64,000 nucleotides of DNA. Source: Gigaspora rosea. Its lineage: Eukaryota > Glomeromycota > Glomeromycetes > Diversisporales > Gigasporaceae. The notes under the pieces were generated by a model, which was given only the letters and a program-made list of their open reading frames with translations, did not search any database and was not told the DNA's origin. Below are positions 10,748-19,714 of the stretch, piece by piece. Position 1 is the first letter of the stretch. Every line of letters starts with the position of its first letter. The position numbers were made by a program, and so were the translations under genes. The stretch spans positions 226,746 through 290,745 of the forward strand of contig QKWP01000216.1 in assembly GCA_003550325.1 (NCBI GenBank), written 5' to 3'.

Positions 10748-11323
10748 CTATATGGTTTCCATTTTGCTAGTTATATGAATAATTTGAAAAATTCCTCTCA
10801 TAAAAAAATAAAACCAATTCGTCATTTTTTGATACCATCCCAATACAATCATGTTCAGGATTGCTATTATTCGATGTATTCCATTTACATTTTTTAAATT
10901 GTGTATATTTACCCTGTTTATCTTTTTGTCCTGTTGGTGCTGTAAAACCACAAATAAATTCACAATCACAAATTGAAGCTTTCGTTTACATGCTGCACAA
11001 CATCGATGATTAAATGATTCATTACAATTCCAACAAATTTCTCTATTTAAAGGATATTCATAATCGTGCACCATATTATTTGAATCAAGTTCATTGAATT
11101 TTGAGTAAAAATCTTGAGGATTGAGTTGTTTGTTTTGGATAAATTCAATTACTGGTATGTAATCTTTTGTTGATTGATTTGCATTATTGATTCCAGAATT
11201 ATAATATAAACTAATATCAAGTTCATTATTTAAAAAATAAATAGATTGATAATTTGAATTAATAAATGTTAAAAATTGTAAAAATAATTGAAATAATTGG
11301 GTAATTTGTTGTTGTTTGTCCAT
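10748..11323 (-). pseudogene. Cys-rich (zinc-binding) fossil gene
   Basis: Minus-strand frame starting at 11323, about 40 bases after the 11357-11382 hairpin. The N-terminal ~100 residues are Asn/Gln/Tyr-rich, then CWNCNESFNHRCCAACKR (about 10980-11035) looks like a zinc-binding cluster. The downstream sequence carries more Cys/His spaced residues in another frame, so the gene is broken (about one break). Unknown family. Confidence 0.45.
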
Positions 11324-11339
11324 TTTATTTGACTAGTAT

Positions 11340-11382
11340 TTTATGTAAAAACTTTTCTGTTTGGTATGTATATACTAAACAG
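11340..11382 (-). promoter_or_regulatory. Intergenic hairpin plus AT-rich box
   Basis: Hairpin at 11357-11382 (CTGTTTGGTAT / ATACTAAACAG on the plus strand). The stop codon of the upstream gene (11375-11377) lies inside the stem. Followed on the minus strand by AAAAGTTTTTACATAAA (11340-11356). Confidence 0.6.
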
Positions 11383-12119
11383 ATGCAGATGGTGACTGTG
11401 GCTGAAAACAGGAAGATTTTAATGTATATAATTCTTCTTCTAAAAGTTGTTGACGTATTGAAATTAATTGATTTAATACTGTATTAATTTGCTCTGATTC
11501 TGAATTTGTTTGGTGTTTTTTTTGATAAGGTTGATATTTTTTAGCTTGAGTTTTCTTTTTTTATTTTACTGTTGCCTGCTTAAACTCACAAAGCAATTGA
11601 GACTCATTTTTGTACTAAGTTGTTCCCGTATATTCAAAACTTTTAATCCATAAAAATATTTCATAATCAGACTTAAGATTACGAAACATTCTTTTAATTC
11701 GCATTAATGATCCTTTGGAATTCATATTTATTAATTTTTCTTTTTTATCAAGTGATTTATCAACTGACTGAAGAAGCTTGAAATAATCGTATCGATTTCA
11801 AAATGGACATTAAAAATCTTCATGCCTATAATCATAGTGCCAAAGATAAAGATAAAAAGAACAATAATTGTTATTTTCAAGATAAGTATGTATACCACAT
11901 TTGCAATCAAAAAATTTGAAAAAAGGAATCTGCTTCGTGTGTTGTAAAAAATCAAATTGTTCTTTAGGATTTCGTTTTAAATATTGTATAACATAAGAAC
12001 AATTAAAATCAATATTCCACCAAGAAATACTATTCTTAGTTACAAAAGATTCATGATAAGCTTTTTGTGTATAAGAAGAAAAATGAGTAAAAAATGTTAT
12101 AATGTATGTCTTTAGACAT
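11375..12119 (-). pseudogene. Unknown fossil gene, about 240 codons
   Basis: Minus-strand frame from a start at 12119 to a stop inside the hairpin at 11375. It has an aromatic-rich N-terminal half (about 11800-12100), a segment FFDCKCGIHTYL (about 11880-11920) and a Gln/Glu-rich C-terminus. Broken, with several breaks. Two perfect 18-bp palindromes (12124-12141 and 12144-12161) lie immediately upstream. Unknown function. Confidence 0.4.
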
Positions 12120-12123
12120 TTTC

Positions 12124-12161
12124 AAGAAATAATTATTTCTTATAAGAACAGTACTGTTCTT
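12124..12161. promoter_or_regulatory. Pair of perfect 18-bp palindromes
   Basis: AAGAAATAATTATTTCTT (12124-12141) and AAGAACAGTACTGTTCTT (12144-12161) lie side by side just upstream of the minus-strand frame starting at 12119. They may be hairpins of the same class as the other cassettes or a protein-binding site. Confidence 0.4.
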
Positions 12162-12309
12162 GGGTATCAAATCCTATTCTATAACTTAATGAGGATTTCA
12201 CATATTAATTTCAAGTCTTTTTATAGCTGTTAAAATCAGATAGCAAAAATTTTTTAAGTTTTTTTTTTTGAGAGCAACTATATTTTCATAACAAATTTAA
12301 TATTTCCTG

Positions 12310-12560
12310 TTTGTAAATGTATATTATTGAACTAATGCAAATCTAATTTACAAATTCATAAATGCAAATCATTGAAATATTATCTAATTTATAAATTCGT
12401 AAATGCAAATCATTAAAATATTATCTAATTTATAAATTCGTAAATGCTATCTAATTTACATATTATCTAATTTACAAATTCGTAAATGCAAATCATTGAA
12501 ATATTATGTAAATACAAATTTTTAAAATATTATCTAATTTACAGATTCGTAAATGCAAAT
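12310..12560. repeat. AT-rich tandem repeat, about 43-bp unit
   Basis: Repeats of TTATCTAATTTACAAATTCG followed by TAAATGCAAATCATTGAAATA, about five partial copies. The same unit in the opposite orientation occurs at 35780-35890 and in shorter form at 36060-36170. Both arrays sit upstream of F-box-like genes. Confidence 0.7.
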
Positions 12561-12656
12561 CATTATTTTCTTATAAATTATTTCTCAAATCATTCTCAAT
12601 TTATAAGTATATATAATTTACAAATTCAAGAAAGATATTGTAAATTTATTTTCAAA

Positions 12657-13277
12657 ATGGGACAAAGATATCAACAATATCAACCTTATTAAAAAAACCA
12701 AAGAAACTACTTCCAAGTCTTTCTAATGAAACAATCATTGAAATTTTTACATGGTTAGTTTGTAACCATATCATCGAAATAATAATTTATGGGCATTTAG
12801 AAAATATTACTTCCTCAATTCATTCAAAACATATTATAAATAAATTAAGATTAATCAATCAATATGTTAAAAAAAAAAGCGAATCTATCTTTATCAAATG
12901 GTTATCAAATGAATTTAAGATCTTTATACAGAAAAAGATTTTATACATTTTTATTTAAATATCTGTACAACAAAAATCCAAAAATATTAGATATTATAAA
13001 TGAACATATTTTAAATGAAATTTTTAAAGAAAAATACAATTTCTGGAAAATTATTTTATTAAACATTTCTATAAGACCAGACTTGAAATATACAACAGAT
13101 TTTGCTATTAATTTTGGATGTTTTAAATTTTTTTACTTTTATCCAAAAAAATATGTTAGATTTACTAAATATTATTGTAACAGAAAATTATATTTGTTAA
13201 AATCACGCAATGGAAAATATCGATTTCTTAGTTGTAAAAGCTGTAATTTTTATGAAGTAATTGCTTCATATTATTGA
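12657..13277 (+). pseudogene. F-box-like gene, fossil member of the block
   Basis: Plus-strand gene directly after the AT-rich tandem repeat. A segment LLPSLSNETIIEIFTWLV (about 12706-12760) resembles the start of an F-box, which binds SKP1 in ubiquitin ligases, and LRLINQY (about 12849-12868) resembles its end. The C-terminal part is the 137-residue open frame 12864-13277, Lys/Tyr/Phe-rich. The frame is broken about twice. Its stop abuts the stop of the convergent minus-strand gene at 13278. Confidence 0.45.
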
Positions 13278-13568
13278 TTAAATAATATCATTTAACTTTT
13301 CATCCAAAAGTCTACGTTGTAATAAATTTCTTTTAATTATCTTATTATCTCTTTCTAATCATAAAATACGAACTTTCAAATCATCTATTTTTGTTATCAA
13401 TCATGTAAGTTCTGATTCATAATCTCTTAGTTGAATTTGAATACATTTAAAATCATTTTTTTTACAATATTTGCATGTATCGCCATCTTCCAAAATATAT
13501 TGATGATGTACTTTTCGACATTTAATACAATGTATACAATTTGTAGTAGTCAATAAAGTTTTAGACAT
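13278..13568 (-). pseudogene. Small zinc-finger plus coiled-coil fossil
   Basis: Minus-strand frame of about 97 codons, start at 13568. The N-terminus has CIHCIKC and, about 20 residues on, CKYC, a C-x2-C...C-x2-C zinc-binding pattern; the rest has Leu/Ile heptads typical of a coiled coil. Broken, with about two breaks. Convergent with the F-box-like gene. Confidence 0.45.
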
Positions 13569-13621
13569 CTTTTCAATAAATTATTTTTATTACAGATTAC
13601 AAGATATTTTTATACTATTTA

Positions 13622-14107
13622 AAGATCAAAATCATTTGCTATTCTTTTATCTATCATTTGAATTAAATTATTTTTTAAATCAGAAGATAAAATTTTATCA
13701 TTTGATAATTTATTTCTAAGATCTAATAAATCTTGTTTATGATCGGCTATATTAATTTGTCTCACATAATCAAAATAAAAATACATCATGCTTCATTTTG
13801 AATGCAATTGAAGCTTTAATTCTGCTGGCAATTGCGAATTTCAAATTATATGATCTATACATCCATCAACTAACAAATCTTGATAATTCTCAAAAACTAT
13901 TGTATTAATAAGATTGTTTATCTGAAAATATTCTTGTGGATATAATTGTAGTTGATCTTGTTCAATATTTAAACAAATTGGTATTATCTTTTCATCAAAT
14001 TGATCTATTAACTTTTTTCGAAGAAATTCATCTAAATATTGATCTGCTAAAATTTGTTTATGTAATGCAAATCCGTTTTTAGTATCAACTATTAAACTTA
14101 TAGCCAC
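13622..14107 (-). pseudogene. Unknown fossil gene, about 160 codons
   Basis: Minus strand, start at 14107. The first 88 residues (13841-14107) are open: mixed hydrophobic and acidic, with many Gln and Asp. Further matching-composition sequence continues to about 13622. Broken, with about two breaks. No domain recognised. Confidence 0.45.
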
Positions 14108-14332
14108 TTGATAACTAAAAAATGTAAATCTCTTGATACTAGTGATGCCATCAAAATTGATTTTTGAAAAAGGCCTATTTTGTCTTTATTAGAGAAAATT
14201 AAAATTTTTATAAGGAAGAGCAAATAAAATTTATATAGATATGTTCCTTATAATTTCATCTATTCAAAAAAAGGATCAAATAATTTTGTCTTTCAAGTAA
14301 AATAGGTCAAAAACAATTTCGTCTTCAAATTT

Positions 14333-14358
14333 TAATTTCGGGTTTTAGAACCCGAAAT
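14333..14358 (-). terminator. Perfect GC-containing hairpin after the secreted-protein pair
   Basis: ATTTCGGGTT / AACCCGAAAT around a 4-base loop, located 11 bases after the stop at 14369. Position after a stop codon suggests a transcript-end hairpin like the others in the block. Confidence 0.55.
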
Positions 14359-14368
14359 GCTTTCGTCC

Positions 14369-14722
14369 TCATGTATACTTGATACATAAATTTTGTAATT
14401 GCTGTTTATCATCATGTACTAATTTAGAATTCTTAATTGCATCAAAAATATTAGTATTAGCTTCTAATAATAACCAATTTTCTGACTTTACTCGATTGAT
14501 AATTTTTTCCAATAATTTGTATTTCTCAGGTAAAACCAATCTCTTAGTCAAATTAAAAATAATATTTGCATCTTGTTTTGTAATCTTGTTTGGATTATTG
14601 ATTATTTGAGAAACATGAGTTGTATAACAACATGATTGAAATTCATGATGATCAAATTTACAAATACAGTTAGAAAAAACTAATGTAATGATTAAAAATA
14701 AATAAAATATAATAATCATTTT
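14369..14722 (-). CDS. Small secreted-type Cys protein, paralogue 2
   Basis: Looks whole: about 117 codons if it starts at the ATG at 14720-14722, which overlaps the upstream gene's stop as ATGA; a start at 14731 is also open. It begins with a strong signal-peptide-like hydrophobic stretch (IIIFYLFLIITLVFS), then CICKF and FQSCCY. The upstream frame 14716-15262 shows the same layout (hydrophobic start, CQYKF, FQNCCY) and the same downstream Lys/Asp/Ile pattern, so the two are tandem duplicates. Function unknown; likely exported or membrane-bound. Confidence 0.55.
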   Translation of the reverse strand, partial: KMIIIFYLFLIITLVFSNCICKFDHHEFQSCCYTTHVSQIINNPNKITKQDANIIFNLTKRLVLPEKYKLLEKIINRVKSENWLLLEANTNIFDAIKNSKLVHDDKQQLQNLCIKYT

Positions 14723-15262
14723 CGTAAACACAAAGGTATGATCAAAGAATTTAATCTGTTTAGAAGATCTGTTTTTTGAACTTCTGTGATGTCTTCTTTT
14801 AATATTTCTTTATATACTCCATTCAATTTTTGTATGCTATTTAATTGGTTATCAATATAATTTAAATATTGAAAATAATAAAAATGTGTTCTTCGAAGAT
14901 AATCCAATCTGTAAATCATCCTTCTCCTCATTTGAACATTTATATTTAACTCGCTTAATTGTTCTAACATATTGAATATCTCCGTATCATCATCTAATTC
15001 TTGATAATTTTGTCTATTAATGCTTCTTATTAGATCTTCTATCTCTGTAAACTTAGGAGGTAACAAAATCAACTAATAAATCATAAATGCTTCATCATTC
15101 GTAATCTTTTTTTTCAGATCATAATTTGATATTATTTTTTTAGAATGTTTATAACAACAATTCTGAAATTTACTCGATTCAAATTTATACTGACAAATAT
15201 CAGAATATACATAATTGATTAATAATAAAAAAAATATATAAATATAGTTAATCTTATTTTGC
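14716..15262 (-). pseudogene. Small secreted-type Cys protein, paralogue 1
   Basis: Minus strand. The N-terminal part (about 15180-15262) is a hydrophobic stretch IFFLLLINYVYS followed by CQYKF and FQNCCY, parallel to paralogue 2. The C-terminal 118 residues (14716-15072) are open with helical, Arg/Leu-rich sequence. No clear ATG at the N-terminus, and the frame is broken about once. It overlaps paralogue 2 by four bases, a tight packing typical of compact genomes. Divergent from the J-domain frame at 15265. Confidence 0.5.
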
Positions 15263-15264
15263 TA

Positions 15265-15544
15265 AATTACTAAACAATCAACTTCCAATACTTTTATAGA
15301 TAAAGAAAAAAATCCAAATATAGCAATTTACTATCGATTACTAAACATAACAAAATCATGCACAAAAAAAGATATAGAAAAAGCCTATAAAAAGCTTGCA
15401 CTAAAATATCATCCTGATAAAAATTTAACTAATCCAAAAATCGCTCATGAGAAATTTTGTAAGATCAATGAAGCTTACAAATACCTTTTAAAGTATCATG
15501 TACCAATCAAAAACAAAAAAAAACTAAACAAAAAAGAAAACTAA
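15265..15544 (+). pseudogene. J-domain (DnaJ-type) protein fragment
   Basis: J domains stimulate Hsp70 ATPase. On the plus strand: YYRLLNI (helix I start), KKDIEKAYKKLALKYHPDKN with the HPD signature at 15409-15417, and FCKINEAYKYLLK (helix III). The C-terminus is a short Lys-rich tail. There is no obvious ATG in the open stretch, so the 5' end seems lost or changed. Length (about 90 codons) is little more than the J domain alone. Origin viral or host unknown. Confidence 0.7.
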
Positions 15545-15797
15545 ACGAAAAAAAAGACTAAAAAAAATGATAAAAAAACTGAATTGCTCATAAAACAACT
15601 TTAAAAAATTATTGAAAAATTTTTACAAAGATAAAAATGCCTCAAGAACAATCAAGCAGCAGCTTTATTAAGCAAAATGGTAAAGCTATCTATCCATACA
15701 CAATTTCGACTCGAAAAAATAAAAAAATAGATTACAAAAAATTATATGAAGAAACAATTTCTCAAATTGATAAATTGGAAAATAAAGCCCAACACAT

Positions 15798-16389
15798 TGT
15801 TATAGAATAGGTTTTAGTAATTTTGGTAGAAATTAGTTGAAAAATTAGAACTTAATTAGGAAATTCTGTAATAACTGTATTTAGTAATAGTGATATACAA
15901 AATTGATGCTCAATGACACTCAATGACACTTAGTGATGTTTAATGATGCTTAGTGACGCTTAATGACGCTTAGTAACGCTTAACGACACTTAGCAACGCT
16001 TAATGACATTTAGTGATGCTTAGTGACGCTTAGCGACACTTAGCTCAATAGATATATAAACTCACCTTATTTTCTTTAGTTTTAAACAAATCCAGATATT
16101 GTGTTTTTATCTTTACCTTTATATTATTATCCTCCTTTCTTATTATTAATAAACTCTTGGGATTTCTAAGGAACAGATACCTTGGAATAACCCTCTTGTT
16201 AAATTAATAAACTGTCTATAATTTCTTGTTGTTTTATACCGAACTGCCTTAGAGAAGTGTGTAGTTTCTTACAGACATAAAAGAAACTACTTCCCTCTTG
16301 CACACTGCTTCATGCCCAAAGTAAGGGATCTCAGGAGCTGTGTAATTGTTACTTTATTGGAATAAAAGAAGGCTTCCGGTACTGTAACA
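15798..16389 (+). repeat. 5' LTR with 10-bp U3 repeats
   Basis: Contains about 14 tandem copies of a CTTAGTGACG-like decamer (about 15907-16044), a TATA-like GATATATAAAC at about 16052, and ends GTACTGTAACA. Confidence 0.85.
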
Positions 16390-18709
16390 TTTGGTGCCTT
16401 CTGGCGGAAATATTAAAAATAATTGGAAACATTTAAAAACCATTAGAGATACTTTCCATTATGGTATTTTTCTTTAGGAACAGGATATCCAAAGGATATT
16501 ATTTTTGGAAAAAAAGACAATATAAAGATTCTCAAAACAAAAGCAACAACAAGAGAAACAACAACTTTACCAACAATGGAATGGAATAATGAAGACAATT
16601 TCTGCTCTTTTAATGGAAAACAACCATTATTTTTTACTTGAAACATGGACACTTATAGTTGAACTTTGCAGCTTTATAGATAAACTTCTTGTTTAAACAA
16701 ATTAATACTTTTCTTATCCTCCTAAAATTATTCACAGACTCTTCTTTTTGGATAACTGGTTTTAAAATTATTCTAACTTAGAATAATAATGGACATTTTA
16801 TTTTACTCTTTTTAGAAACACAGTAGTTAATTTAGATACAGAATTTTTGCAAACAAGAAATCCAACTCTTGTTGAGTTGAGACAAAGGCTTAAAATATTA
16901 TTTACATTTATTGTTATATTTATCGAAAGAAAACCAATTCTAACTGAATTGAGGCAAGGAATGCTTGAACGAATTAATATAATTATACTATATAAGACAT
17001 TATTCAATTTTAAAATATGCCAAAAATGCCAAATTAGAAAGTTTAGGACATCACATGACATATATGCTATCGCAGAGTGAAGTAATAAATTTTACCCTTC
17101 CCGATTTTTAGTACTCATGATATACACTATAGCAAGACAATTTTTTTTTATACGCATTTATTTAGTATATACTGAATTACTTATTATTTATTATTTATCT
17201 ATATTAATTTTTTTTATTTGTTAATATATTTTTTTTTTCTGATTCTACTCTTAATTACAAACCACGAAAACCCATCTATTCGAAACCCTCATCCTAACTA
17301 TTCAATTATTCAACACTTCCAAATCTAATCCTAAATAACCTATCAACTTAAACCTAATAATCTGTTTTCCTCTCCTGGTTCTATTCTAGGAAAACCCTTA
17401 ATAATCCATTTTACCCCTTTCGATTCTATTATGAATTCTGTCTCTAAAAAACCCTTAACTACCTATAAACCCGTTTCTACCATTAATCCTATTTTCTTAG
17501 CATCGAAAACCGAATTTATCATCACAACCTATCTCTACTCATCTATAATTCAATCCCTAAATCATATTTACCTACAAATCCGTCTTCGACTTTAAGAGGT
17601 TCAAGAACTGCAAAACCTGGAGCTTCTCTAACGTCCGATCCAAGACCCTAAAAGAGATACCAAATTCCATCTTATGGTTAAATGTAACAATACCAACGAC
17701 GATAGGACTCAAGCTTAAGGCCCTATAGAACCGGGCACCACCAAAGATGAAAAATCAGACCCCAGACCTAACAAGACCATTCAAAAAAAAAATTATAATA
17801 AAATAAATTTTTAGAGAAATAAATATAATACTTGACCGGAACCTGCACTATCAGAGTAACAAGACTCAAGCCCAAGACCTCGTAAAGAAAGACAAGCCCC
17901 AAACGAAGAATCAAACCAAGTCTCATAAAGCAGAAACACAAGCTGAACAGCTACTTCATACCAACAAAGACCCAGTGAGAAACTATATCAACGGCGCTAT
18001 TTATGTCCACCAGAATGCCAATGAAGTAAAACCTAAAGAAAGAACAGGCTACCTGGCTGAAAATTCGAAATGCAATAAAGTTGAGCCACATAAAAGAAGA
18101 ATTATTAAAAATAGCACCTACCTCAGTAATGAAGACCCAGAAATTCGAATGCTTGAACCGGCAAGAAACTTTAACTTTGAAAAACGACGACGCCAAGGAC
18201 ACTTTACTCGATACGAAATACGACGACAAAGTCTATGAGCTTTAAGAACATCGACTCCAAGATTAAATAACGATTCCAAGAACGACGCCGGTTACAAGGT
18301 CGGTGCCCTATAGAAGAAAAAGAGTTAATATGTGTTAATCAGAAAAATTTGTAATTTAATATGACACATGATCTTCCAGTATAACGTAGTAATTACACTA
18401 TTGCTATGATGACATACCGTACTATTAAGTCGGAAACTAAGAACCGGAACTGCGAAAAAATCCATACGTACTAACAATTAACTGAGCTACTTACTTCGGA
18501 GCTACATGAAGCATGCATTAAACAATTAATCGAAAAGACGATAGACAAAGACTTTAACAAATTCAATACTTTATACTTAAAATCTTACTGTTGAAACCAG
18601 ATACAGACATGAATTTTATAATTAGATATTACATATTCTTTAGTTTTAGATTTTACAAAATTTATTAGATTTAGGAACTCACAGAGTTTGTTCTTAAAGG
18701 GGAGAGAAA

Positions 18710-19288
18710 TGTTATAGAGTAGGTTTTAGTAATTTTGGTAGAAATTAGTTGAAAAATTAGAACTTAATTAGAAAATTCTGTAATAACTGTATTTAGTAAT
18801 AGTGATATACAAAATTGATGCTCAATGATACTCAATGACACTTAGTGACGCTTAATGACGCTTAGTGATGCTTAACGATGCTTAGCAATGCTTAATGACG
18901 GTTAGTGACGCTTAGTGACGCTTAGCGACGCTTAGCTCAATAGATATATAAACCCAACCCACCTTATTTTCTTTAGTTTTAAACAGATCCAGACATTGTA
19001 TTTTTATCTTTACCTTTATATTATTATTCTCCTCTCTTATTATTAATAAACTCTTGGGATTTCTAAGGAACAGACACCTTGGAATAGCCCTCTTGTTAAA
19101 TTAATAAACTGTCTATTATTTCTTGTTGTTTTATACCGAACTGCCTTAGAGAAGTGTGTAGTTTCTTACAGACATAAAAGAAACTATACTTCCGTCTTGC
19201 ACACTGCTTCACGCCCAAAGTAAGGGATCTCAGGAGCCGTGTGATTGTTACTTTATCGGAATAAAAGAAGGCTTCCGGTATTGTAACA
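18710..19288 (+). repeat. 3' LTR with 10-bp U3 repeats
   Basis: Partner of 15798-16389. The same decamer array is present with many CG/TG/CA differences between the two copies, as expected from decay at methylated CpG sites. Confidence 0.85.
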
Positions 19289-19714
19289 ACATGTTAAAAC
19301 AAATGCAAGAAATTACAAAAGATTTAGAAAAACTTGAAAGAAAAAATAAAAAATACAAAAACCTTTTGAATCAAGCATCACACCATTTTGCATTCGCTTG
19401 GGATTTATTTCTTGACCATCAAAAAGAAAATAAAAATAATAAAGAAGAAAAAATTGAAGAAATTACCAATGATGAATTTGAAGAATTTATCAATTATCAA
19501 TAAGAACAAATTAATGACCAACCAACAATAAACGAAACTAATCAACAAAAAATTGTTGAAAAAAAAGATAATTTTAATTCTGATTATACAAATTATTTAT
19601 TAAATAATCAATATAATAATTATATTTATTATACAACTAATTAATCAAACAAAAATACATTTTATAACCCAAACATAGATTTTTAATTATTTACTAATTT
19701 CAAAAAATTTTATC

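Larger units (their letters stand above)
1..15600. other. Fossil large-DNA-virus-like block (asfarvirus-like, Nucleocytoviricota)
   Basis: A compact series of about 18 short frames, mostly minus strand, spaced by tens of bases to about 200. Several carry families typical of large eukaryotic DNA viruses: family B DNA polymerase, deoxynucleoside kinase, CMP kinase, NUDIX hydrolase. The polymerase part resembles the African swine fever virus enzyme in motif order and in wording around its exonuclease motifs. Hairpin plus promoter-like box cassettes separate the genes. Nearly every frame is broken, and hAT-like and LTR elements have inserted, so the block is old. I recall that an asfarvirus-related endogenous region has been reported in Rhizophagus irregularis; that supports the reading but was not checked here. 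The left end continues outside the window and the right end is unclear. Confidence 0.75.
15798..19288 (+). mobile_element. Non-autonomous LTR retrotransposon (LARD-like)
   Basis: Two LTRs of about 592 and 579 bp (TG...CA) flank a 2.3-kb interior with no gag or pol sequence. A TTTGGTGCCTTCTGGCGG sequence follows the 5' LTR (likely primer-binding region, same words as in the Gypsy element at 24154) and a polypurine tract AAAGGGGAGAGAAA (18696-18709) precedes the 3' LTR. ACAT (15794-15797 and 19289-19292) is the target duplication. The LTRs differ by only a few percent, so the insertion is younger than the virus-like block it interrupts. Interior short frames are not recognisable. Confidence 0.8.
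15637..19503 (+). pseudogene. Coiled-coil reading frame split by an LTR element
   Basis: Two open pieces flank the LTR element: 15637-15797 (starts MPQEQSSSSF, Lys-rich) and 19291-19503 (Lys/Glu-rich coiled coil ending in a run of acidic residues). The insertion lies inside this frame with ACAT on both sides. Unknown family; composition matches the other frames of the viral-like block. Confidence 0.5.

Noticed and set aside
1-15600. A non-standard genetic code (UGA read as tryptophan) in the AT-rich frames
   Set aside because: TGG is used for tryptophan in the same frames, interruptions are of several kinds including frame changes, and the block also has transposon insertions. Ordinary decay explains it.
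16443-18238. Frames inside the non-autonomous LTR element, e.g. 17975-18238
   Set aside because: No gag, pol or other domain; opposite-strand frames of similar length overlap. Probably chance.
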